The translations under genes and the position numbers were made by a program. Of a stretch of 64,000 nt of DNA, positions 38,238-50,065 are shown in pieces (the stretch's first letter is position 1; the number at the start of each line of letters is the position of its first letter). This stretch comes from Drosophila persimilis (taxonomy: Eukaryota > Arthropoda > Insecta > Diptera > Drosophilidae). The notes beneath the pieces were generated by a model, which did not search any database, had not been told where the DNA came from, and worked only from the letters and a program-made list of their open reading frames with translations. The DNA lies in assembly GCF_003286085.1 (NCBI RefSeq), contig NW_020825399.1, forward strand, positions 62,001 to 126,000, in the 5' to 3' direction.

Positions 38238-38515
38238 GAGTAGGCGGGAAGGGGATGGTCACCCGAGGCATAGCCCGCTTGCCCCGGGAAGCCTGATTTA
38301 AACTGGAGGTCCGCAGGTATCCAGAGTCCGCATATTAGCGACCGGGCACCCCCCCGGCCATGCATCCCTCGGCATATAACAGTGTCACCTTGGATTGGGG
38401 TAATTTCACTGAGAGTATTACTAACCGGAGCGGCTGCGCCTCAGTTCCGAGTTCACAGTTGTGCGAGCCGACCCGTCATCCGTTTGTCCCCCTGTAGCAC
38501 CCGATGGCTGACGGC
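38238..38515 (-). other. LOA LINE 1 5' untranslated region
   Basis: GC-rich non-coding DNA up to the LINE 5' terminus at 38515, set by the target duplication at 38516-38527. LINE 5' regions usually hold an internal promoter; no specific motif was recognised. Confidence 0.65.
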
Positions 38516-40708
38516 TAACACAGGGAATAACAACAAAAAACGCAGCAAAGCAGCAGCAGCTAGAGCACAAATCCAACGGTGAGAGCGATGGCAGCAAAGA
38601 TGAGCGCAATTCCAAAGCGGAGAGTCAGCGAAAGTTCCAGCAGCGCGCTGCAGCGGCAACGAAAGCAAAACGAAAACGAGGGGGAATGTTGTGAGTTGCT
38701 GCGGAGACCGCAACTCTATATTTATACCCGATACTTAGCCAGTATTTCTCTCCTCCGGCAGACGCCGCTAATATTAAAAGACACGACAAAGAGTGCGTGC
38801 GAGAGAGACAGAAAATCGGTATGATCGTGACGTCGGACGCTGCGGAGCCACTGCAAATTGATTTGTTCCTTTTGGCTATAATTATCTGATCTGATCCAGA
38901 TTCAGCAATCTGATAGATATAGCTATTATTTATGATTCTGCGTTTGGTGGATGCAACAGATTTTCGTCCTTTGGGGGCTGGGGCGAAATGGATACCAAAT
39001 TTGGTTGCTCTTAAACTCATATTTTGTAATTGGCAAAACCGACCATGAAACCTGAGCGTTAGAGAGAGACAGAGCCAGAAAGAATGAAATTGTTTTCTTG
39101 ATTCTGGCTATAATAATTATACGCTCTGGTTCACTCTTTTACACTCTAGAACATATAGTCATCCTCTACGATTCTGCGTTTTCAGTTTCCTTGTATCTGT
39201 AAAATTGTGGATGCCAAAGATTTTCGCCCTTTGTGGAGGCGGAAGTGGGCGGGGCAAAGTTTTGAAACATTCTTGTATCAGTGACATATCACAGAAGTCC
39301 GGATATAAAATTTCGTTGCTATGAATATATATACTTTATGGGGTCGGAAACGATTCCTTCTGGACGTTACACACATCCACTTTTACCATTACTCATTTTG
39401 AGTATCGGATATAACAAGTGGAGTTTAAATTCATTTCTCCCAGTGCTCCATCGTTTGGCGGCCTCTGGGAAGCGGCGGAAAAATCAGCAAAAAAGCTGTT
39501 GATAACAACCATCAACACAGCCTCATTAACATTTGACATTTGAAGAATTCAAGTTGACGCTACCTCTGGTCTCAACAGCTCAGCTCGAAGTCTTCAGCAT
39601 CATCCCAATTCTGTTTTGGGATTCAACAAGTTGGAGGTCAAATACCTCAAAACCACCATAGTAACTGTGAACATCCACCGGGACCAGTTGATTGACACTA
39701 CCCAAGAGGAATTCCGACGTTGTCTTAAAGTACACAACGAGGAGTTAATCTGCTTTGACCATCAGACGATCTTCAATGTGGACAATCGCTGTGAGTTTCA
39801 ACTGTTTAACAATAAAACAGAAACACAGTGTCAGGTAACACACACAAAGGCTGACATGGTGTGGCTAAAAACTCAGCATCCAAATAAATGGATCTTCGCA
39901 ACGCATTCCACAACTAAACTTTAAACAGTATGCAACGGAGTTCCGTCAACCACAACACTGGAAGGAACTGGTCTACTCTCCATGTCCCTTGGATGCACTG
40001 CTCGCAATACTGAGGTAAGCATCAGCACCTTCAGTACCACAATCAGCGAAGTAAAATCAACCTACACTCGGTTTGGTGACGTGAGCCCACCGAAGACATG
40101 ACCCTCGCCACCAATATGTCAACTGAAGAATCAGACATCAGACTATCATCAAGATGATCTTGATGATCTACGCCAGCAACTATCAGCCATCAATCATCAC
40201 GAGCTGCCACACCATCTCACCACCGTGCATCACCATCAACTCGTTGCCTACGCAGCCCTAGCAATATCAATTCTATTGATCATTGCCTACATCTTCCGGA
40301 AGAAGTATCAACTATGGAAACCAAGGCCATCAAATCCCGATCCAGCCGTGTCATCACCCCTTATCCGCTTGCACGCCGATTTGCCGTCGACTTGAACGAT
40401 GGTTGAACACCATTTCAACGGCCGGGAGAATATTCAGTTGCAGAAATATGCTTTATTAATATTTTATAATACCCGTCGTAATCGAATTAAGGTCTTCAAT
40501 ATTAGCTTAGACATTTAAAACATTCTTAAAATACGTTTCTAAGATGTGCAACCGATAGAGAAGCTCATCAATGCATATCGGGGTTTCCGATTTAGCATCT
40601 ACCACAGGTTTGATCCGAGATATATTGCGTTTTATATTGCTTCTTCGAGCGTTTTGTTGTGTAGTGTAACTACGCTGACACAGATCTAGAGCTTCCAAAA
40701 ATAACACA
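38516..40708 (+). mobile_element. Deleted BEL-like element, array unit C
   Basis: Most complete unit of the A-D array. 38516-38700: leader with CAGCAGCAGC and an ATG-started gag-like beginning (MAAKMSAIPKRRVSESSSS), then GAGGGGGAATGTTGTGAG. 38722-39414: TTATACCCGATAC repeat. From 39430: integrase remnant (APSFGGLWEAA), envelope-like remnant about 39616-40400, and an LTR-like end 40431-40708. Coding parts are broken several times. It runs directly into unit D, sharing a single LTR. Unit C to D spacing is 2,176 bp. Confidence 0.75.
38722..39414 (+). repeat. TTATACCCGATAC interspersed repeat (unit C copy)
   Basis: Both ends are present (TTATACCCGATACT … AGTATCGGATATAA). It occupies the place where the missing gag-pol of the BEL-like unit should be, identically in units A, B and C, so it was captured once before the array formed. 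Confidence 0.65.
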
Positions 40709-41455
40709 GGGAACAACAACAAAAAACGCAGCAAAGCAGCAGCAGCTAGAGCACAAATCCAACGGTGAGAGCGATGGCAGCAAAGATGAGCGCAGTTCCA
40801 AAGCGGAGAGTCAGCGAAAGTTCCAGTAGCGGCAACGAAAGCAAAACGAAAACGAGGGGGAATGTTGTGAGTTGCTGCGGAGACCGCAACTCTATATTTA
40901 TACCCGATACTTAGTCAGTATTTCTCTCCTCCGGCAGACGCCGCTAATATTAAAAGACACGACAAAGAGTGCGTGCGAGAGAGACAGAAAATCGGTATGA
41001 TCGTGACGTCGGACGCTGCGGAGCCACTGCAAATTGATTTGTTCCTTTTGGCTATAATTATCTGATCTGATCCAGATTCAGCAATCTGATAGATATGGCT
41101 ATTATTTATGATTCTGCGTTTGGTGGATGCAAAAGATTTTCGTCCTTTGGGGGGGTGGGGCGAAATGGATACCAAATTTGGTTGCTCTTAAACTCATATT
41201 TTGTAATTGGCAAAACCGACCATGAAACCTGAGCGTTAGAGAGAGACAGAGCCAGAAAGAATGAAATTGTTTTCTTGATTCTGGCTATAATAATTATACG
41301 CTCTGGTTCACTCTTTTACACTCTAGAACATATAGTCATCCTCTACGATTCTGCGTTTTCAGTTTCCTTGTATCTGTAAAAGTGTGGATCCGCCAAAGAT
41401 TTTCGCCCTTTGTGGAGGCGGAAGTGGGCGGGGCAAAGTTTTGAAACATTCTTGT
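40709..41455 (+). mobile_element. Deleted BEL-like element, array unit D, left part
   Basis: Leader (40709-40876) and the left part of the TTATACCCGATAC repeat (40898-41455), ending in CATTCTTGT where a BEL LTR begins. In unit C the same sequence continues uninterrupted as CATTCTTGTATCAG. The missing continuation (CTTGTATCAG) is found at 10029. Confidence 0.75.
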
Positions 41456-41764
41456 TGAAAATTTAGAATAGTTTTTCTAAATAAAAGATACCGAAAAAAC
41501 TTGGGTGACTGCAAATTTGTATTTTAAAACGACGAAAAAAAAGGAGTGCGTGCGTTCGTTTTCATAGATTTTTCTCGACTTTTCTTCATATATTCAAACA
41601 ATTTCTTCTGTGCCTACCTGACCTACGGTGGCTAAGCGGGGCGAAGTCGCCAAGAGCGAGAGAGCGAGCTTTTATTGCGCTCCCGCTTTGCCCTAGCCTA
41701 ACTTACACTAGACTTCATAAAATACGATCCTAATAACAATTATTATACGCCAAATGGCGCTACA
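41456..41764 (-). repeat. BEL LTR at the end of unit D
   Basis: 309-bp LTR of the same BEL family as 5524-10028 and in the same orientation, about nine differences from 9720-10028. Its left flank CTTGT pairs with the right flank CTTGT of the 9720-10028 LTR. No BEL internal DNA follows it; at 41765 the sequence is unrelated. Confidence 0.85.
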
Positions 41765-41917
41765 GGCCCTTTGCACGACTCTCTCTTGCCTTTCAGTTTG
41801 CTCTCATGTTTGTTCCCGTTTGAAAGTTAGAAAGCACCGTTTAAAAGTTATCCGCGCCTCTCGCCGCGTTAACCCTAGGGTGCCCCTAGGCTTTGTTAGC
41901 TCTCCTCTTATTCCTTT
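41765..41917. other. Unassigned 153-bp stretch
   Basis: No coding potential or repeat family recognised. It contains a small near-palindrome CCCTAGGGTGCCCCTAGG at 41873-41890. Confidence 0.4.
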
Positions 41918-42830
41918 TTATACCCGATACTCAAAATGAGTATTGGGGTATATTAGATTTGTGGTGAAAATGGATGTGTGTAACGTCCAAAAGGAATCGT
42001 TTCCGACCCCATAAAGTATATATATTCTTGATCAGCATCAATAGCCGAGTCGATTGAGCCATGTCTGTCTGTCCGTCTGTCCGTCCGTGCGTCCGTCTGT
42101 CCGTCCCTATCATCGCCTAGTACTCAAAGACTATAAGAGCTAGAGCAACGACATTTTATATCCAGACTTCTGTGATATGTCACTGTTACAAGAATGTTTC
42201 AAAACTTCGCCCCGCCCACTTCCGCCCCCACAAAGAACGAAAATCTCTGGCATCCACATTTTTAAAGATACGATAAAACCAAAAACGCAGAATCATAGAA
42301 GATAACTATATGTTCTAGAGTGCAAAATCTGAACCAGAGCGTATAATTATTATAGCCAGAATCAAGAAAACAATTTCATTCTCTCTCGCTCTGTCTCTCT
42401 CTAACACATAGGTTTCATGGTCGGTTTTGCCAATTGCAAAATATGAGTTCAAGGATCTCAGATCCTATAAGATCTAGAGCATCCAAATTTGGTATCCATA
42501 CTCCTGTGATATCGGACCTTCACCGTTTTATGTCATAATTTCGCCACACCCCCTTCCGTCCCCGCAAAGGACAAAAATCTGGGGTATCCACAAATCTCAG
42601 AGACTATTAACGCTAGAGTAACCAAATTTGGTATCCACACTTCTGTTAGATCTCACTATAAAACGTATATCTCAAAATTTCGCCCCACCCCCTTCCGCCG
42701 TCACAAAGGACGAAAATCTGTTGCATCCACAATATTGCAGATTCGAGAAAACTAAAAACGCACAATCATACAGAATAACCACATCGGATCATTTTCATCG
42801 CCAAAAGGAACAAATCTATTTGCAGTGGCA
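41918..42830 (-). repeat. TTATACCCGATAC interspersed repeat, reverse copy
   Basis: Longest copy in the window, in reverse orientation and with the intact palindromic end TTATACCCGATACTCAAAATGAGTATTGGGGTATA. It includes a GTCTGTCTGTCCGTCTGTCC microsatellite (42063-42110) and two GATTTTCGTCCTTTG-type blocks missing from the array copies. It stops at CAGTGGC (42829), so the far end is truncated. 42831-42896 holds nothing recognisable. Confidence 0.7.
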
Positions 42831-42896
42831 ATTTTATGTGTTAGGGGTTTGGGCGACGAAGAGGAATGCAGACCGACTGCCTCGAATAGGAACGAC

Positions 42897-43021
42897 CGAC
42901 TAGACAGAAGGAAGGGTCGAAGCAGTGGCTTATAACAAGTAATAGCTTTACATAGGTGTGTGCGTGCACTGAGACGTGACTTAAGAGCTATTAATGGCTG
43001 CTGCTATCCGGTGCCGCACGA
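42897..43021 (+). repeat. Short repeat next to BEL-2 gag, copy 1
   Basis: CGACTAGACAGAAGG … GTGCCGCACGA, a partial copy. A longer, inverted copy lies at 48321-48487. In both places it abuts BEL-2 internal DNA. The identity is unknown; it may be a solo LTR or a small non-autonomous element. Confidence 0.5.
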
Positions 43022-43897
43022 TAATTGGCACTGGAGAGTTCCAACGATTGAACCGAATCAAAAGCCGCATCAGCGAGGCAAGAGCGAAGGTGCTGGAATT
43101 TCTCGATGTCACTTAGATCCGCATCCGCTTCAATCACCGATTTGAACATGGCCATAAAATCCGAAAGCTCGACGTATCCACCAGAAAACTTAGGCACCTT
43201 TAGCTCGGGAAGTCGCTGCTTGTGAGCCATGATGATGGTACTATGTCCGGAATGGTTGGGCAGAGTCGTAGAATGGGCAGTGGCGTGTGTCTGGCTTAAT
43301 TCAACAGCAGCCGGCAACTCAGCTTTCAATGATATGAACAGAGAATCGAAGCTTTCGCGATGCTCACTCCCAATCTCGTTTGGATCGAGAGCCTCAACTT
43401 CATTATGGGCCTTATTGAATTCATCTCGAATTTCTGCCAACATATCAATGCGCACCTCGACTTCCGCGGCGGTCAACTTGTCGATTTTATTCTCCGCGAA
43501 GGATTCGCCATGCCTGTGCAAGCCTGTCCAAGCCATGGAAGACACGAAATGTAAAGAAACGCGGCTGCAGCTGCCCAGAGAATGAGAGATTCGACGCTTA
43601 AAGTAGCATATATAAATATTCCAGCCGCACTCTCACTGAAATTTGCATTTTAAACGGTTTTTAACGTGCACCAAATGTATTTGTTGGTAGTTAACCTACC
43701 CAACAACAAAATATTGTACAATTAATGTGTTTTAAAATGAACGCGATTAAGCCAAGCTTTTTGGCACCTATTAATTTCCAAAATAAAAAGAGAACTTGGT
43801 TAAACTTTATAATATTTATTTGAATTGTGTGGCTGAGCTGAAGCCGATTGCATGCTCGGGCCAGATAGGTAAGAGGTATGCAACCGATGCGCAGAGG
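43022..43897 (-). mobile_element. BEL-type element family 2, copy 1 (gag and 5' end)
   Basis: Minus-strand fossil: 5' end and leader about 43897-43560, then a gag frame (HRHGESFAENKIDKLTAAEV, LPELKVPKFSGGYVELSDF, ADADLSDIEKFQHLRSCL) to about 43022. Only the gag N-terminal half remains. It is distinct from the BEL family at 5524-10028. The element boundary near 43897 (CCTCTGCGCATCGG on the minus strand) is shared with copies 2 and 3. Confidence 0.75.
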
Positions 43898-46800
43898 GGT
43901 TAGCAAGGAACTAAAAGACGAAGGCGGCAGATCAAAAGAGATTGCGGAAGTGGCGGCGGCACAGCAAGGTAATTGCCGAAGTGGCGGCGGCAGAGAGCCC
44001 CTTTAGCGGGAGAGCGCAGCAGCTCTGCAGAACGTCAACGCAAACATAGCCGAATGACGGCCCTCCTGAAACGGTGAGTCCTGGATACCTAAAACGATGT
44101 ATAAGTTTATGCATGTGTGCGAATGTGCGCTGCATGCGAAAGAACGAATTTGCAAATTTGCATCCGGATGTGAGATCAGTAACTCGATTTGCCACGAAAA
44201 CTTGTAATTTGGCTGGCTCGTCGCTAATCCAAGATAATGCTGTTGCGAATCCGACCAGCAATAAAACCGACCTGTAAAGAATCCTATGACCTTTACATTC
44301 TGCATGATTTTCGCAAGCAAATGGGCTTCACTTAATTCCAGCTTAGGAATCGATAAAGTCTTTAGTGGCGCCACTCGCGACTGTAAACACAAAACGTGGC
44401 TCGACATACGACATACACGCAAGCGCCATATGCTTCTAAGCTGGCATCACAGAATTCGTGAACTTCTAGCCACACTAGAACGAAGAACCAGCGAGAAAAT
44501 GAGATCCGAGAAATGGTTGCCAAACTTTTCTCAAGTCCATCCAAGTTGAAACAACGCTGAGGGTAGGATTTCATCCCAATCCAAATTTTCTCTCCAAAGC
44601 TGCTGAAGGAAGATTTTGCACCTGACAATGACTGGATTTATCAATCCAAGAGGGTCGTAGAACCGCGCAATCGTAGATAAAACCGTAAAACAGTAAAGCT
44701 GATGTTTGGTGCATCTTGTCCATGACCTGTGCCACCGAATTACCGCCCGAAATAATGTTTTTTATCCCCAATCGGCCGACTAATTATTCCAATTAAATAA
44801 AACTCGGCGCAGAAATAAAATTGCGATATGTTCTTTAATGCGTGACATCCAAATTGCAAGTGTGGCTTGCCTGCCCTTTACATTGCCGCTCCGATCGCTA
44901 AGCGCAGCTTCGCTCAGCCGACGTCGGTAGGCAGACGCAAAGCGGAGATAGCGAAGAGCGAGCTGGTAGAGAGCGTTTAGCAGGGCAAGCACGCGCAAAG
45001 CTTTAACAAACAAATGAGTGACATAGACATAAGTAACAAACAAAATAAGCGGCTGAGGGCCAAGAATTAGGTGCTATTTGGTAAGCAGCTAATCGGCTGG
45101 GTTCTGCTCCGAACAAAGGTCATCCACGTAAAACTCCTTCCGCAGAGCAGCTGAGCCAAGAGGGTAGGACTCACCCTCGTCGATGGCCAGCTGGTGCATT
45201 GCGCGGACCGATAAAAATGATGCAGCCCTCGTCCCGTATGTGACGGTGTCTAATGTGTAGACTTGAACCTCGGACTCGATGGAATCTCGCCATAGAATAC
45301 ACTGATACAAATTGTCGGGTGGAGACCCTCGTAGGCAGCGGTACATCTATGCAAATCTTTGAACTCCCTAATAAAGGCGGAATACCGCTCCTTGAGTCTA
45401 GGATTACGCTCCAGTTTACGCTCCAGACTGATGAACCGTCGATAAGCCTGAGCATAAGCTTCTCCTAAGCGAACATTATTGTTCTTTAGCGGCAAACGAA
45501 CTGTATGTTCCCCGGACGGCAACCGTTAAAGGTGTCTCACGAAATGTGCTTCACAATCGTCTTCTTCTGTGGTATTCAAACACCCTCCACACAATTCTCG
45601 ACTTCCCAAAACATGCGAAGAGTTTTATCGAACCTTGCTTCCGAATCTGGACAATTGTGAGTTTTAAAAAGCGCCGAGCCTGATACCTTCTGTCCACCGC
45701 CAGATACGATCCACCCAAGCCTAGTCTTCTGCAGAAGAGGCAGGCCATCGGTGAGTTTGATTTGCCCTACGCAGAGGAGATCATACAAAACGCTTGAGGA
45801 CGCAGTAAGCGTAGTTATGTAGGCAGAGGTGCGAGAATGCATACAAATGCTTATGGTATCGCCCAGCCCAGATACAAGTGCAGACCATTGAGTTCTCCTG
45901 AGCTGAAACTGCTGGGCGAATCTGGATGTGACGAGATGCCGCTGCGATCCTGAATCTGAGGTGGCACGACAAGGAACTATAACGCCAGACCGATTCTTAA
46001 CGAGAACCACTGGTGTAGCCAGAAGCACAACATCAGAATGAAGACCTTGGGCAGCAAGAGAGGTAGACGAATGTCGAAGCGAGCTGCTAGCAGAATTTTG
46101 AGCATCGGAAAGAGCTTCTGGTTGAGCAGCCAGATCGGGAGGAGTAATACCTTGGCAGCTTTGTGTTGTTGGCAGCATAGTAACGAAGTGCAGAAAACTA
46201 TGATACCTACCATAGTTAAGCTTCTTCACTTCTTTGCGGCGCAGCAACGGTGAAAGATTTCCGAATATCTTGCACGAGTATATTCCATAGCCCGATGAGT
46301 GGCAAAAGAAGCATACAGATGGGTCGGCGGAAGAGTTGAAAGTAACAAACATGCGTATAGGAATGGTGTTTTCCCACCTGATCGCTACTAGCGTGTGTCG
46401 TTGTAGCGTATTCCAAACGCTCACCTGTAGGTATAGCGTCTGACGATGTGTGCTCCTCCCACTTGGTTTGCGTCTTCGAATCCAACATCTGCAGAATTTC
46501 TCGATGTCACTTAAATCCGCATCCGAATCGAAGCTTTCGCGCAGCTCACTCCCAATCTCGTTTTTATCGAGAGCCTCCAATTCATTATGGGCCTTATTGA
46601 ATTCCTCTCGAATTTCTGCCAACATATCAATGCGCACCTCGACTTCCGCGGCGGCCAACTTGTCGATTTTATTCCCCGCGAAGGATTCGCCAATCCTGTG
46701 CAATCGATCATATAATGACTGCACTTATAAAGGCTCAGCCTGGTATCAGCCATCACAATATTTCTGGCCGTTCCTGCATTCGGATCGTTGTCTACAGCAA

Positions 46801-47188
46801 CAGCTGCCCAGAGAATGAGAGATTCGACGCTGAAAGTACCGGAATATGTATGTACATATATAAATATTCCAGACGCACTCACACTGAAATTTGCACTTTA
46901 AACTGTTTTTAACGAACACCAAATGTATTTGTTGCTAGTTAAACTACATAACAACAAAATATTGTACAATTAATGTGGTTTAAAATGAACGCGATTAAGC
47001 CATTCTTTTATATCACGTCGGAGAGCATCAATGATTGAGATGCCAAGCTTTTTGGCACCTATTAATTTCCAAAATAAAAAGAGAACTTGGTAAAACTTTA
47101 TAATATTTATTTGATTTGTATGGCTGAGCTGAAGCCGATTGCTTGCTAGGGCCAGATAGGTAAGAGGTATGTAACCGATGCGCAGAGG
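43898..47188 (-). mobile_element. BEL-type element family 2, copy 2
   Basis: Minus-strand fossil: 5' end and leader about 47188-46730, a gag-protease region 46724-45576 (CFFCHSSGYGIYSC knuckle, TSDSGSQRHLVTSRFAQ protease), RT remnant about 45530-45089 (FYVDD, YGTRAASFLSVRAM), about 280 bp of unrelated AT-rich and arginine-rich DNA near 44800-45075, RNase H remnant 44628-44003 (HEFCDASLEAYGACVYV, SRVAPLKTLSIPKLELSEA). The internal parts are rearranged and deleted, with many breaks. No 3' LTR was recognised. Confidence 0.75.
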
Positions 47189-47224
47189 TCTTTTTTTTTT
47201 TTTGTATCCCTCAGCCTTGAATAC

Positions 47225-47962
47225 TGTAGCGAACCTAAAAGGGTTCGATACAATCCTTCCCCCGACATATAATGAGCATATCAAACAACACCCTGCAACC
47301 AACGCCCCCTCTCCACACGTAGCCACCGATCAACACGCGCCGACTCCATAACGCTGACCGAGACATCAGGTCACGCGGACTTCCTCCACTCCAGACCAAG
47401 CCACCGGCCAAGCGCAGTCTTCCCGGTTCATCGACTACAAAAAGATGACACCGCCAAAGTCTGCGACGGTCACCAAAATCGGCGAATTGCACCCCGACGG
47501 AGTGCACTTTCGAACCCGCAGACTGAGCAATACGGGCGTATAAAAAGACGACGACCACAGCCAGGAAACAACTTACTCAGAAACCCGGCCCCGAGTACAG
47601 ACGCTGCACAGAACTATAACTGCTGCTTACGTAGAAGTCTAACCGGGAGTGCAAGTCAACGTATTAAACTAAGAACGAGAAATTAATCACAATTTTCTTA
47701 TAATAAACAAGAAGCTTAATACCAAAAGCAATCTCGCTGCGTAAGTTCACTTGACACCACCCCTCGCCAGGCCCGCACACGCCACTCGCCACACACCATT
47801 CGATACACAACGCTAGCAACGCCCGCCCAAGCCCCGATCCATCCACTCCACGATAGGCCACCCCCGACGTTTCCCTTAAAGTTCCATCTATTTCTACAAA
47901 TTTCTTGTGGATTGACCCCTGGACGTGACTGAGCTACCTCAGCCTGAAACAGGTCCATCACA
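47225..47962 (+). repeat. Osvaldo-like LTR, copy 1
   Basis: About 738 bp, starting TGTAGCGAACC and ending CATCACA, near-identical to 50102-50839. A long LTR with a lysine-type primer site is typical of Osvaldo and Ulysses; family assignment is by these traits and the gag start. Confidence 0.7.
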
Positions 47963-47964
47963 AG

Positions 47965-47982
47965 TGGCGCCCGAGCAGGGAC
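47965..47982 (+). other. Primer-binding site, tRNA-Lys type
   Basis: TGGCGCCCGAGCAGGGAC, one base from the TGGCGCCCGAACAGGGAC complementary to tRNA-Lys3. It lies two bases after the LTR. The same site occurs at 50842-50859. Confidence 0.75.
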
Positions 47983-48054
47983 CTAAGAGAACGTCAACGA
48001 GGGTTTGTGGAATAAAACCCCACGGCCGCTAGAGAAGAAAACAAGAAAACGAAC

Positions 48055-50065
48055 ATTATTGTTCTTTAGCGGCAAACGAACTGTATGTTCCCCGGACGGC
48101 AACCGTTAAAGGTGTCTCACGAAATGTGCTTCACAATCGTCTTCTTCTGTGGTATTCAAACACCCTCCACACAATTCTCGACTTCCCAAAACATGCGAAG
48201 AGTTTTATCGAACCTTGCTTCCGAATCTGGACAATTGTGAGTTTTAAAAAGCGCCGAGCCTGATACCTTCTGTCCACCGCCAGATACGATCCACCCAAGC
48301 CTAGTCTTCTGCAGAAGACTTCGTGCGGCACTGGATAGCAGCAGCCTTTAATAGCTCTTAAGTCACGTCTCTCTTAAGTTTTCTGTTATCGCGCTCAGCC
48401 TATGTACTCTCTCAGTGCACGCACACACCTATGTAAAGCTATTACTTGTTATAAGCCACTGCTTCGACCCTTCCTTCTGTCTAGTCGTTTTATCGAACCT
48501 TGCTTCCATCTCAGCTTCCGAATCTGGACAATTGTGCGTTGCCAAAAGCGCCGAGCTTGATACCTTCTGTCCACCGCCAGATACGATCCACCCAAGCCTA
48601 GTCTTCTGCAGAAGAGGCAGGCCATCGGTGAGTTTGATTTGCCCTACGCAGAGGAGATCATACAAAACGCTTGAGGACGCAGTAAGCGTAGTTATGTAGG
48701 CAGAGGTGCGAGAATGCATACAAATGCTTATGGTATCGCCCAGCCCAGATACAAGTGCAGACCATTGAGTTCTCCTGAGCTGAAACTGCTGGGCGAATCT
48801 GGATGTGACGAGATGCCGCTGCGATCCTGAATCTGAGGTGGCACGACAAGGAACTATAACGCCAGACCGATTCTTAACGAGAACCACTGGTGTAGCCAGA
48901 AGCACAACATCAGAATGAAGACCTTGGGCAGCAAGAGAGGTAGACGAATGTCGAAGCGAGCTGCTAGCAGAATTTTGAGCATCGGAAAGAGCTTCTGGTT
49001 GAGCAGCCAGATCGGGAGGAGTAATACCTTGGCAGCTTTGTGTTGTTGGCAGCATAGTAACGAAGTGCAGAAAACTATGATACCTACCATAGTTAAGCTT
49101 CTTCACTTCTTTGCGGCGCAGCAACGATGAAAGATTTCCGAATATCTTGCACGAGTATATTCCATAGCCCGATGAGTGGCAAAAGAAGCATACAGATGGG
49201 TCGGCGGAAGAGTTGAAAGTAACAAACATGCGTATAGGAATGGTGTTTTCCCACCTGATCGCTACTAGCGTGTGTCGTTGTAGCGTATTCCAAACGCTCA
49301 CCTGTAGGTATAGCGTCTGACGATGTGTGCTCCTCCCACTTGGTTTGCGTCTTCGAATCCAACATCTGCAGAATTTCTCGATGTCACTTAAATCCGCATC
49401 CGAATCGAAGCTTTCGCGCAGCTCACTCCCAATCTCGTTTTTATCGAGAGCCTCCAATTCATTATGGGCCTTATTGAATTCCTCTCGAATTTCTGCCAAC
49501 ATATCAATGCGCACCTCGACTTCCGCGGCGGCCAACTTGTCGATTTTATTCCCCGCGAAGGATTCGCCAATCCTGTGCAATCGATCATATAATGACTGCA
49601 CTTATAAAGGCTCAGCCTGGTATCAGCCATCACAATATTTCTGGCCGTTCCTGCATTCGGATCGTTGTCTACAGCAACAGCTGCCCAGAGAATGAGAGAT
49701 TCGACGCTGAAAGTACCGGAATATGTATGTACATATATAAATATTCCAGACGCACTCACACTGAAATTTGCACTTTAAACTGTTTTTAACGAACACCAAA
49801 TGTATTTGTTGCTAGTTAAACTACATAACAACAAAATATTGTACAATTAATGTGGTTTAAAATGAACGCGATTAAGCCATTCTTTTATATCACGTCGGAG
49901 AGCATCAATGATTGAGATGCCAAGCTTTTTGGCACCTATTAATTTCCAAAATAAAAAGAGAACTTGGTAAAACTTTATAATATTTATTTGATTTGTATGG
50001 CTGAGCTGAAGCCGATTGCTTGCTAGGGCCAGATAGGTAAGAGGTATGTAACCGATGCGCAGAGG
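48055..50065 (-). mobile_element. BEL-type element family 2, copy 3
   Basis: Tandem duplicate of copy 2: RT/protease edge at 48055-48320, an extra block of about 300 bp (the inverted short repeat 48321-48487 plus a second, slightly different copy of the protease end), then gag-protease 49601-48488, leader and 5' end to 50065. Broken in the same general manner as copy 2. Confidence 0.75.
48321..48487 (-). repeat. Short repeat next to BEL-2, inverted copy 2
   Basis: Reverse complement of 42897-43021, with about 40 bp more in the middle (around CTTAAGTTTTCTGTTATCGC). It is flanked on both sides by near-identical BEL-2 protease DNA (…CTAGTCTTCTGCAGAAG on the left, repeated at 48600-48614). Confidence 0.5.

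Larger units (their letters stand above)
13659..38515 (-). mobile_element. LOA-clade LINE 1, interrupted by the Pao array
   Basis: Non-LTR retrotransposon on the minus strand. Its own sequence is 38515-37236 plus 17717-13659, about 5.3 kb; the rest is the inserted and amplified Pao element. Order in element sense: 5' untranslated region, ORF1, ORF2 with apurinic-type endonuclease, RT, RNase H and a C-terminal Cys/His motif, then a TTAGG-like tail. A 12-bp target duplication TAACACAGGGAA (13647-13658 and 38516-38527) shows a single insertion into the BEL-like array. An RNase H plus a microsatellite tail fits the LOA clade (relatives bilbo, TRIM). Both ORFs carry frameshifts, so it is dead. Confidence 0.88.
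47225..48054 (+). mobile_element. Osvaldo/Ulysses-like Ty3 element, 5' end, copy 1
   Basis: LTR 47225-47962, primer-binding site 47965-47982 and a short leader that stops at CGAAC (48054), where BEL-2 DNA resumes. It is part of the 2.58-kb tandem duplication; the continuation into gag is seen only in the second copy. A T-run (47191-47201) separates it from BEL-2. Confidence 0.75.
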
